From Myxococcales bacterium (lineage in GTDB: Bacteria > Myxococcota > UBA727 > GCA-2721815): a stretch of DNA of 48,856 nt. The notes beneath the pieces are model-generated. The model saw only the letters and a program-made list of their open reading frames with translations. It was not told the origin of the DNA and ran no database searches. The position numbers and the translations under genes are program-made. Positions 42,550 to 48,856 of this stretch are shown one piece after another. The stretch's first letter is position 1, and the number at the start of each line of letters is the position of its first letter. Location of the stretch: positions 33,569 through 82,424 of the forward strand of contig PBLQ01000023.1 in assembly GCA_002721815.1 (NCBI GenBank), in the 5' to 3' direction.

Positions 42550-44039
42550 CTTAAGCCAATCAGCAAAAACAATCCCATAAAGAAGGACGCCCCGGGCATT
42601 TCATTGCTGTGACAGTCACAGCCGCCTGCAGGCACCACTTCAGCATCACCAGACTCAGCAGAAACACATTCACCATTGCTGTTGCAAATGTCACCGAGAT
42701 TCGGACAATCACGGGATTCCGCGCAGTCTTGAATGCAGGTACCCAGTTCACAGCGATGGAGCGGTGGGCAGTCTGAGTTGAGGTTGCAAGGCTCACCGTC
42801 GGTTGTGCCATCGGTCGTTCCGTCGGTTGTTCCGTCGGTCGTGCCATCGGTCGTACCATCGGTCGTTCCGTCGGTCGAGCCATCGGCGGTTCCATCGGTC
42901 GTGCCATCGGTCGTGCCATCGCTGCTGCCGTTGGTGCTGCCATTGGTACTTCCGTTGGAAGAACCTTCTTCACAAGGGCTATCACCATTGCTCGAGCTCC
43001 CGCCCGTGAATTTTACATCGAGGGCAAGTGCCAAATAGGTAGTCACGAAAGTGTCTCCGCCGGAATCCATGGTAATGGTTGCAGAGGTGTCACCGGGATT
43101 CATGGCCCCAGAGACGTCGAACTCATCGAGGTCGATTCCAAAATTATTGGTACCGCATGAGCCCATGGCAGACAGAGAGCCGTTGATCAGGTCCGTGGCG
43201 GAATGGTTGCAGGTGTTAAAAAGCTCGCAGTCGTTCATGGTTAATTGGTCGCCCGTAGCCCCGTTGTCGATAGAAAATGGGAACATGGCGTAAAGAGAGC
43301 CATTGGGAGTATCGGCAGCGATGAAGTCGCTCACGGTTACAGTACTAACCCCCGGGTAATCGGAGTCAAACATGCCCAAGCCGTCATAGAAATACAGACG
43401 TCGAGGCACTTCAACGGTTTGGGGCGAGTCATAAAACACGACGATGGACCAAGACCCCATGGTGAGGTGAAACAAGCAGAAAACATCACTAAAATCTAAA
43501 GCGCTTTGGCATTCATGGATGTCCACGCCGGAAACGGAGTAGCTACCGTTGAGGTCGTCTCCTTCCCCTATTTCATCTTTGAGTTGCTGGGTGATATCGC
43601 TGATCACATTATAATACCCTAAATTGAGAGAGTAGCCCTGTGCCGTGGCTGAGCCCTGCCATTTGCGAACTTCATCGGCTTCTGCGGTGACGGTGATGCT
43701 GGAACCATTTGGCAAGGTGAGCTGTGCATCACTGTCGGCCACCACCGCACTAAGGGAGCTGGCCTCTGGGCCGCTGGCCGCCCATACCAAGTAGGCTTTG
43801 AGCAGTTCTGAATTTGCTGGAACCCCGCTTAAAGAAGCGGAGCTGCTGCTTTTGGCGGAGGGCGGACTCAACATGGAGCCGGCATTGGTGAGACTTGCGC
43901 CGGTGACGGCAATGCCACCGTTGCCTTCGTGGGTGAAGGAAGGCTCCCCTTCGTAAATCACTTGGCCTTCACCCCAATCGGCCTGAGCTGCATTGGAAAA
44001 AAGAAATAAAACGAATAAATAACGAATAAAAATAAACAT
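42525..44039 (-). CDS. Secreted protein with DGTT repeats and MYXO-CTERM-like tail
   Basis: A 504-residue protein. The ATG at 44039 follows GAGGGG by seven bases and starts a signal peptide ending in NAAQA. The N-terminal 320 residues have a beta-sandwich-like pattern (AYLVWAASGP, VSDFIAADTPNGSLYAMF). Next come 13 tetrapeptide repeats of the DGTT/NGST type, two small disulfide modules (CPPLHRCELGTC and CPNLGDICNSNGEC) and a tail of CDC, hydrophobic helix and RWRKRSHR. This order of Cys motif, helix and basic end is that of MYXO-CTERM sorting signals, in which the protein is thought to be processed and attached at the surface. Transcribed with the beta-helix lipoprotein. Function unknown. Confidence 0.82.
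   Translation of the reverse strand: MFIFIRYLFVLFLFSNAAQADWGEGQVIYEGEPSFTHEGNGGIAVTGASLTNAGSMLSPPSAKSSSSASLSGVPANSELLKAYLVWAASGPEASSLSAVVADSDAQLTLPNGSSITVTAEADEVRKWQGSATAQGYSLNLGYYNVISDITQQLKDEIGEGDDLNGSYSVSGVDIHECQSALDFSDVFCLFHLTMGSWSIVVFYDSPQTVEVPRRLYFYDGLGMFDSDYPGVSTVTVSDFIAADTPNGSLYAMFPFSIDNGATGDQLTMNDCELFNTCNHSATDLINGSLSAMGSCGTNNFGIDLDEFDVSGAMNPGDTSATITMDSGGDTFVTTYLALALDVKFTGGSSSNGDSPCEEGSSNGSTNGSTNGSSDGTTDGTTDGTADGSTDGTTDGTTDGTTDGTTDGTTDGTTDGEPCNLNSDCPPLHRCELGTCIQDCAESRDCPNLGDICNSNGECVSAESGDAEVVPAGGCDCHSNEMPGASFFMGLFLLIGLRWRKRSHR
42795..42956 (-). repeat. 12-base tandem repeat encoding DGTT/NGST
   Basis: About 13.5 units of 12 bases, each coding four residues, with slight variation (DGTT, DGTA, DGST, NGST). 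A 12-base unit lets copy number change without frameshift, so the spacer length of the surface protein could vary between strains. Confidence 0.85.
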
Positions 44040-44172
44040 AAATTGACCCCTCTTCAATAATGAGGAGGGAGTATACAATCCAAAAGCGTTTTTGGCCATG
44101 CTTATGTGCGGGACCGTTTTGCGGAGGCAAATAAAGTTAAGTTTTTTTAATAGGTTGTGCTATTTTTTGCCG

Positions 44173-44928
44173 ATGTATGCGTTCATTGTCTTTTTGTTTA
44201 TCATGGCCATTAGTGGTTGTAGCGGTGTGCTGTTAGAGGACTTGCCGGGGCCCACTGTGGCGAAAAATTTGCTCGTTGTGGTTCATGGTAGCGGGGACAC
44301 ACCGAAAGATTGGCCCAACGCGCTTCGAGCGGCCATTGAAAAAGAATACGGCGATGGGCTGGATTGGGACATTTGGACCTACGATTGGGATGTTTACGCT
44401 GCTTCAAGAATGACCGCTTCGGGTGATGGCTTAGTCGTGGGCCAACTGCTGGGAGAGGCGTTGCTGGAATCACCCTACGATTACCAGCACCTTCATTTGG
44501 TGGCACACAGCGCGGGGTCGTACGTGATTCACGCTTTGGCCCAAACCGTTTCAACCCAAAAGTCTGACATGACCATTCATGCCACTTATCTCGACCCCTT
44601 CACGGCAAATGGTTTTTTTGATTGGAGCTACGGTCAACGAGAATTTGGGCGTCATGCAGATTACGCAGAGAATTTCATGAACGTAGATGATCCTGTTCCT
44701 TCTACCAATAACCTGCTTGAGCACGCGCATAATTTCGATGTCACGGCTTTACGCCCCGATGACTATGACAATACGAAAACCCATTGGTGGCCGGTGGATT
44801 ACTATCGGGAATCGGTGGCCAATGATGAACGGGTAGGGTACGCCCATTCACAGACCGCCTTGGAAGAGGGCTTGGATACTTTGAAGAGCCAGTTTCCCAA
44901 AGGTGAAGTGACGATGGTAAACGACTAG
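44173..44928 (+). CDS. Lipase/esterase-like alpha/beta hydrolase lipoprotein
   Basis: A 251-residue lipoprotein; the signal ends in FIMAISGC after an ATG at 44173 that has no good ribosome site. The body has LLVVVHGSGDTP (oxyanion site), HLVAHSAGSYVIH with the nucleophile Ser near residue 116, TYLDPFTANGF, a candidate acid region, and a His-rich C-terminal part (NTKTHWWPVDYYRES) with candidate catalytic His. Secreted esterase or lipase activity is expected, acting at the cell surface. The gene is divergent from the CTERM protein (133-base region between starts) and converges on the EEP lipoprotein two bases away. A longer start at 44092 is possible but would bury the signal peptide. Confidence 0.83.
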   Translation: MYAFIVFLFIMAISGCSGVLLEDLPGPTVAKNLLVVVHGSGDTPKDWPNALRAAIEKEYGDGLDWDIWTYDWDVYAASRMTASGDGLVVGQLLGEALLESPYDYQHLHLVAHSAGSYVIHALAQTVSTQKSDMTIHATYLDPFTANGFFDWSYGQREFGRHADYAENFMNVDDPVPSTNNLLEHAHNFDVTALRPDDYDNTKTHWWPVDYYRESVANDERVGYAHSQTALEEGLDTLKSQFPKGEVTMVND

Positions 44929-44930
44929 TC

Positions 44931-45776
44931 TTACTGTTGCTGCCAATCAAAAGAGACATGAATGGCCGGGTGATCGGAGAGTTCAGAACCATCTTCCGTG
45001 ACAAATTCCGTGGCCACTTGCCATTGCGTTGGGGCAATGGACAGGTTTTCGCTGCTTCGAAAAAAGAAGCGATCGATTTGCTCGTCACCACAGTCAAGCG
45101 TTCGACAAACGTCGGCCAGTCCTGTTTCTTCCATGAATTTCAAAAGTACAGGTTCATCGGCCTCGTCAAATCCGTGTAAATTGGTATCTGCACCCACAAC
45201 CACCGCCGCGTTTTTCGACTGCGTTTGCATGTATTCGATGAGTTGATCGTACCCTTCTTCGCGGGCTTGATTGTCTTCGGCGGCCCCACCGGCTTCCGCA
45301 TGAAAATTATAGACGTGAACCAAGACGCCTTCACCCAGATCGTGAATGGCAAATGAAAAGCCTTTGTCGGCCAGGCAGTCACTGGCGTTGCCACTGATTC
45401 CCCCAAAACACGCCACCCACTTTTGGCGTTCGAAGGCCTCAAAAGGGGTACGGCTGAATCGATTGAGTCCGTCGGTCATGATGCTTGCCGATTCGGAGGG
45501 GTCCATGCTGGGGCTTTGGTGTGGGTGGTCCAGCTGAGAAACCAATTCGTGGTGGTAGGAGAAGTCTTCTTGGACCAGGACCAGATCATAGGCATTGAGC
45601 AAGGGGCTGATCATTTGCATGTTCGTTTCTGGGTTCGAACCTGAAATGCCTTCGGGCAGACCGGCCACATTATAAGTCAGCGCTGTGAATGAGCCTGACT
45701 GCACAACGGCCTCTTCTTGGTTGCCGCAAGCGCCAAGAAGAAGGCCCACCAGAATAACGACAAGTGGACTTTTCAT
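44931..45776 (-). CDS. Endonuclease/exonuclease/phosphatase (EEP) family lipoprotein
   Basis: A 281-residue lipoprotein (signal ending LVGLLLGAC) of the DNase I/sphingomyelinase superfamily. Catalytic motifs: TYNVAGLP (Asn), LVLVQEDF (Glu), VVVGADTNLHG (Asp and Asn), EQIDRFFF (Asp) and the final SDHPAIHV (Asp-His pair). The SDH ending and the lipid anchor fit a surface phosphodiesterase acting on nucleic acid, phospholipid or inositol phosphate; the substrate cannot be told apart here. The ATG at 45776 overlaps the stop of the upstream SAM-domain membrane protein (ATGA), so the pair is translationally coupled. A longer reading frame to 46364 exists but lies over that neighbour and has no family sequence. 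Confidence 0.87.
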   Translation of the reverse strand: MKSPLVVILVGLLLGACGNQEEAVVQSGSFTALTYNVAGLPEGISGSNPETNMQMISPLLNAYDLVLVQEDFSYHHELVSQLDHPHQSPSMDPSESASIMTDGLNRFSRTPFEAFERQKWVACFGGISGNASDCLADKGFSFAIHDLGEGVLVHVYNFHAEAGGAAEDNQAREEGYDQLIEYMQTQSKNAAVVVGADTNLHGFDEADEPVLLKFMEETGLADVCRTLDCGDEQIDRFFFRSSENLSIAPTQWQVATEFVTEDGSELSDHPAIHVSFDWQQQ

Positions 45777-46672
45777 GACTGCGCGTTGTTGGAAACGATG
45801 TAGCGAATGTCTAAGGCGGCTCTGGTGTAAAACAAAAAGACGCTTAAAGACCGAATGAGCACGAGCAGGGTGATGGACCAAGCCATTTGCTGCTCCTCGA
45901 GGTTGCCAGTGAAATCGAATTGGTTGAGATAACCCAGCAACAAAATTTCCCAGGCAGAGAAAACCAAGCACAACAAGAATGCCAACCCGAAAATACGATG
46001 AATGTTTTTGAATAAAAGCTTTCGCAACAAGATCATGGGAAGGCCCACAAAAAGGAACCATGACAGCATCAATTCGTTCTGCGTTTGGTTTTCGAGACCA
46101 AAGTTGGTGATGCCAAAGTAGACCATGGCCACGTAAACGCTGAACATGAGCGTGCTTGAAATCAAGTCTTGTCTCAGGGTTCTCTTGAGGTTGAGATTGT
46201 GTTTGGTCCGCAGCAGACAATAGAAAACGGTGAAGGCCCCCAACAGAGAGGTCATGCCGAATACCGCCGCGTTTTGTGAAGTGGGTAAGCCCACTGCGAT
46301 AAAGCAAATCTCCGCAATGAAGCAGCACAGCCCAGCGCAAAACGGGGCGAGAAAATACAACCAAATAATTTTCAGGGAGCTTTGTAGGTCTGATGCCGTT
46401 GCGCTCTTAGATCTGGGCTGTTCTGTGATGACGGGTTTGGGGGCCGCGAGCATTTGGTTGCGGTGTTTGGCAGAACTCACACCAATTTCTTTAAGGTAAT
46501 CGTCATTGAGCCGAATGAGATCTTGGGCTTGTACTTGGTTTTCATTGAAGAGGGTGGCGTATCGGTCCAGTCCCAATTGGGAGAGCCAACCCTCCACTGA
46601 AGATTCTGGCATGAGCCTGTTGTTGGGCTGTTGTTGCATGCTCACGGTTAAAGGGTCCCCGTTGGTTCTCAT
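45773..46672 (-). CDS. Membrane protein with N-terminal SAM (sterile alpha motif) domain
   Basis: A 299-residue protein. Residues 24-77 form a SAM domain: SVEGWLSQLGLDRYATLFNE, then VQAQDLIRLNDDYLKEIGV, SSAKHRNQML. About 25 residues of linker lead to six or seven membrane helices from about residue 103 to the end, with no loop domain of note. SAM domains are best known from eukaryotic scaffolds and are uncommon in bacteria, where they mediate self-association. AGGGG lies ten bases before the ATG at 46672. The gene is coupled by ATGA overlap to the EEP lipoprotein, so a joint envelope function is likely. No transport or enzyme motif is seen. Confidence 0.8.
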   Translation of the reverse strand: MRTNGDPLTVSMQQQPNNRLMPESSVEGWLSQLGLDRYATLFNENQVQAQDLIRLNDDYLKEIGVSSAKHRNQMLAAPKPVITEQPRSKSATASDLQSSLKIIWLYFLAPFCAGLCCFIAEICFIAVGLPTSQNAAVFGMTSLLGAFTVFYCLLRTKHNLNLKRTLRQDLISSTLMFSVYVAMVYFGITNFGLENQTQNELMLSWFLFVGLPMILLRKLLFKNIHRIFGLAFLLCLVFSAWEILLLGYLNQFDFTGNLEEQQMAWSITLLVLIRSLSVFLFYTRAALDIRYIVSNNAQS

Positions 46673-46813
46673 GCTATTTATACCCCTAATCGTGACTTCA
46701 TTGCTATGCCGCCGAAAGGTGTAAGCAACCCATTGAAATAATGAGCTTTTTGGCTTGGGAGAAAATTTGGAGGTGCGCCATGACTCCCTTAGGCTGAGGG
46801 CAGGAGGCAAGAC

Positions 46814-47536
46814 ATGACAGCCGACACTTTTAAAGAATCTCTTCTGCAGTGCATGGAAGCGAAAGAGCACTGGGCTTGGCCTTTATTTACTTCCGGCCAA
46901 GTGGCCAAAGCGCAACTGCACATCCACTTTGAGCAGGAGTACGAAGTGTATGTGCGCGACTTTCCCATTCTGATCGGATGGGCGTATGTGCAATGTCCGG
47001 TGGCTGAAGTGCGTCGGGAACTGGCTGAAAACCTGTTCGAAGAAGAAACGGGTGGCCTGGTGGCTGGCAAGCCTCACCCCGAGTTGTTTTTACGCTACCC
47101 GCGTGGTTTGGGCTTTGACATGTCTCGTTTTGAAGACATTAAGCTTTTACCCGCGGCACAGACATATCGGTCTTTTCTCGACGACGCTTGTCAAAATCAA
47201 GGCTGGGAGGTGGCTGCCGCTGTCTCTACTTTGTTTATTGAGGGCACCCCGCACGAGCGGGGAGAGCTCGACGATGCTGCCCCAAAACGACCCACGCCAC
47301 CTTTAAGTGAACACCCTTTGGTGAAACACTATGGACTGCCTTTGGGAGATCTCGAACTCACCAAAGCCCATCGTGAGGTGGAGGGCGAACACCGACAAGC
47401 CGCGTGGCGTATTTTACTCTCTCACATCGCGCCCGAAAAAGAGGCTGCAGTGATCGAGGCCATGAAAGAAGCCCTTAAGTTGTGGAAAGCCTACCGGGAT
47501 GAAGTGGCTTTGGCGGTGGGTTTATCTCGCCCTTAA
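46814..47536 (+). CDS. Haem-oxygenase-like diiron protein (TenA/PqqC/CADD-type)
   Basis: A 240-residue all-helical cytosolic protein. Likely metal ligands: Glu in LFEEETGG (76-78), His in HPELF (88), Glu in FIEGTP (143), and the H-x3-E-x2-H set at 186, 190, 193 (AHREVEGEH), which matches the HxxxD/ExxH pattern of HDO diiron oxidases such as CADD and UndA. These use O2 to cut or oxidise small molecules; CADD makes p-aminobenzoate from one of its own Tyr residues. The reaction here is unknown. AGGAGG six bases before the ATG fixes the start. It is divergent from the SAM-domain gene, with no operon partner. Confidence 0.85.
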   Translation: MTADTFKESLLQCMEAKEHWAWPLFTSGQVAKAQLHIHFEQEYEVYVRDFPILIGWAYVQCPVAEVRRELAENLFEEETGGLVAGKPHPELFLRYPRGLGFDMSRFEDIKLLPAAQTYRSFLDDACQNQGWEVAAAVSTLFIEGTPHERGELDDAAPKRPTPPLSEHPLVKHYGLPLGDLELTKAHREVEGEHRQAAWRILLSHIAPEKEAAVIEAMKEALKLWKAYRDEVALAVGLSRP

Positions 47537-47568
47537 TTCTATTTGGGCATCAGGCCCCTACTTATTAT

Positions 47569-48420
47569 TTAAGGAACGGGCTTACATGCGCCAAGCGCAA
47601 TGGGCCCAATGGCGTCACCTTCGTTAGTGGATAAGACAGGCGCGTTGAGGCAAACCTGATCGCCCGCATAGCTGGAGACGGGCAGGGTGAGGATGAGCAC
47701 GGCCTCACAAGCTGGGTCTGCATTAGGGGAACAGTTCACCTCGGCTGCCGTCACATTATCGGTGTCAGAAAACCCAAAGGCTAAAAATGTTCCATTGGAT
47801 GCAATACTTAGGTTCCAGCTGTTGGGAATTAAATCGGTGCCAGTCGGGGTACCCGATAAGCTCGCACCGTTGACGAGGAATTGCATGCCGTAAATGTCGT
47901 GGTTGGTTTTGATCGTGATTTCAACCGTGTTCAGGGTGACCGCACCAAACCCCAAATAAGCCTGGGCGAGCACTGGTCCGGCATCGATACTGCCAGGCAC
48001 GCAAGGCATTTGACCGGTGGTGCCGCCCACGCAAACATCGCAGGCGTCGACAAAGGCTGCACCGCCCCAGTCGCCATTGCAGTCTTGTTCACAGGGCGAC
48101 CGGTTGGTGGTGCCGCCCACACATCGATTACAGTTGTCCAGATAAGCCTCACCGCCAACCACGCCGTGGCAATCGGCAAGGGCCACCAGACCATTGCCAG
48201 CGTCTAAAGATTCGGAGGGGTTGGTGATGTTGCCCGCATCGAAGGTAGGGACTGGATTCTCCCTGTCACCCGCATCGGTGGTCGCAACCGGGGGCGCCGT
48301 TTGGCCCGCATCTGCCACGGGAGCTATGGACTGGGCGGCACCTGCGTCTTGCCGAGGGGGTTCTGGGTTACAGGCGGCCAGAGCTAGAATTAAAGGTAGG
48401 ATACGAAAGATTTTGCTCAT
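47569..48420 (-). CDS. DAG-rich lipoprotein with two 27-residue Cys repeats and cohesin-like C-terminus
   Basis: A 283-residue lipoprotein; AGGAA precedes the ATG at 48420 and the signal ends in LILALAAC. A linker with five Asp-Ala-Gly motifs (about 20-75) leads to two Cys-rich repeats (CHGVVGGEAYLDNCNRCVGG and CNGDWGGAAFVDACDVCVGG). Residues about 155-283 form a beta-sandwich-like domain (VTLNTVEITIKTNHDIYGMQF and AVLILTLPVSSY) resembling cohesin-type or carbohydrate-binding modules. No dockerin gene was seen. A binding or scaffolding role on the cell surface is possible. It converges on the diiron protein gene, 32 bases apart. Confidence 0.8.
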   Translation of the reverse strand: MSKIFRILPLILALAACNPEPPRQDAGAAQSIAPVADAGQTAPPVATTDAGDRENPVPTFDAGNITNPSESLDAGNGLVALADCHGVVGGEAYLDNCNRCVGGTTNRSPCEQDCNGDWGGAAFVDACDVCVGGTTGQMPCVPGSIDAGPVLAQAYLGFGAVTLNTVEITIKTNHDIYGMQFLVNGASLSGTPTGTDLIPNSWNLSIASNGTFLAFGFSDTDNVTAAEVNCSPNADPACEAVLILTLPVSSYAGDQVCLNAPVLSTNEGDAIGPIALGACKPVP

Positions 48421-48661
48421 AAACAGATTCCTGTATTTCAACTGATCAAATAGAGAAGTTAGCAGGAAACCCGACGTAGCGAAAAATTACCTTTATTTTT
48501 GGTGGTTTATTTCCTGGGCCCCCAGCCGAGATTTGCCAACCTCAAAAGAGATCTAAGTATTTGATATAAAGCCGTAAAAAGATGCAACCAAATCCCGCAG
48601 AAAGTATCTAAATCGCGGAAGTTTCGCTATGCTCGAAACAGTCATTTCTCGGGGTGAACCA

Positions 48662-48856
48662 ATGATTTCAACGCGTCGACAAGAACCTTCAGTCAGCGCC
48701 GCACGTGGGCGCTTCTTTTTTATCAGTAAAGCATGTGCCTTATTTTTGGCCTTGGGCTATTTGAGCACGGCCTATAGCGACACGTCGGGCAGCCCCCAAG
48801 CGCCGGGCACGCCTGAGGCTTATGCTTTTGAAGACTTCTCCAAAAGTCACACCGTC
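48662..48856 (+). CDS. Partial exported protein running off the right edge
   Basis: The frame is open for 65 codons from an ATG at 48662 (GGGGTG six bases upstream) to the end of the window. The product has a basic N-terminus with an Arg pair and ARGRFFF, a hydrophobic stretch (KACALFLALGYLSTAYS) that looks like a signal peptide, and a mature start rich in Pro, Ser and Gly (TSGSPQAPGTPEAY). The family cannot be told from this part. The 241 bases before it, back to the DAG-rich lipoprotein start, hold no gene that I can see. Confidence 0.65.
   Translation, partial: MISTRRQEPSVSAARGRFFFISKACALFLALGYLSTAYSDTSGSPQAPGTPEAYAFEDFSKSHTV

Noticed and set aside
42795-42956. CRISPR-like array
   Set aside because: The repeats are 12-base coding units in frame with a surface protein, with no spacers and no cas genes.
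45777-46364. N-terminal extension of the EEP lipoprotein
   Set aside because: It covers the SAM-domain membrane protein gene in another frame and would bury the lipoprotein signal that starts at 45776.

Overview
The window reads as chromosome of a secretory deltaproteobacterial-type organism, most likely Myxococcota or a neighbouring phylum; this is inferred from gene style, not from a marker gene. By eye GC is a little above 50%. The pointers are many lipoproteins with Cys-rich or Asp-Ala-Gly linker regions, metal-binding DGIDNDGDG (MopE-type) repeats, an RCC1-repeat surface protein, a MYXO-CTERM-like tail, an FHA protein, a large Ser/Thr kinase and a PEGA/FGE-type membrane protein. No rRNA, tRNA, CRISPR array, insertion sequence or phage gene was recognised, and no gap between genes exceeds 300 bases.

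Layout. 1-5055: a lipoprotein cut by the left edge, a DUF1015 protein, a ComF-type phosphoribosyltransferase and an OB-fold-like lipoprotein. 5110-11519: bifunctional PutA, a polytopic YfhO-like protein, an RlmL-type rRNA methyltransferase and a small membrane protein. 11768-16535: a same-strand run of Cys-rich lipoprotein, secreted staphylococcal-type nuclease, eight-repeat MopE-like lipoprotein and an outer-membrane barrel that itself begins with MopE-like repeats. 16557-19103: J-protein, GrpE and a double-FHA protein. 19165-21808: a frameshifted cytochrome c lipoprotein, divergent from a small membrane protein plus sodium:solute symporter. 21805-24897: N-formylglutamate amidohydrolase-type enzyme after a large J-like signalling protein. 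25039-30792: Ser/Thr kinase, PhnD-like lipoprotein, unknown protein and barrel-like lipoprotein. 30969-37371: zinc-ribbon/PEGA/FGE-like membrane protein, RCC1 protein and a VWA lipoprotein with a frameshift. 37411-40705: YheT-type hydrolase, hemF and a GT87-like membrane protein. 40717-48856: surface beta-helix protein, CTERM protein with 12-base repeats, lipase-like lipoprotein, EEP-phosphatase lipoprotein coupled to a SAM-domain membrane protein, a haem-oxygenase-like diiron protein, a DAG-rich lipoprotein and a gene cut by the right edge.

The most system-like units are the nuclease/MopE/barrel operon (possible calcium-dependent nucleic acid processing at the cell surface), the kinase/PhnD/unknown/barrel run (possible envelope signalling) and the SAM-membrane/EEP-lipoprotein pair (possible lipid or phosphodiester signalling). 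These roles are inferences from gene order. Three genes carry single-base lesions (J-protein in-frame stop, cytochrome +1 in a seven-C tract, VWA -1), so assembly error must be excluded before any is called a pseudogene.
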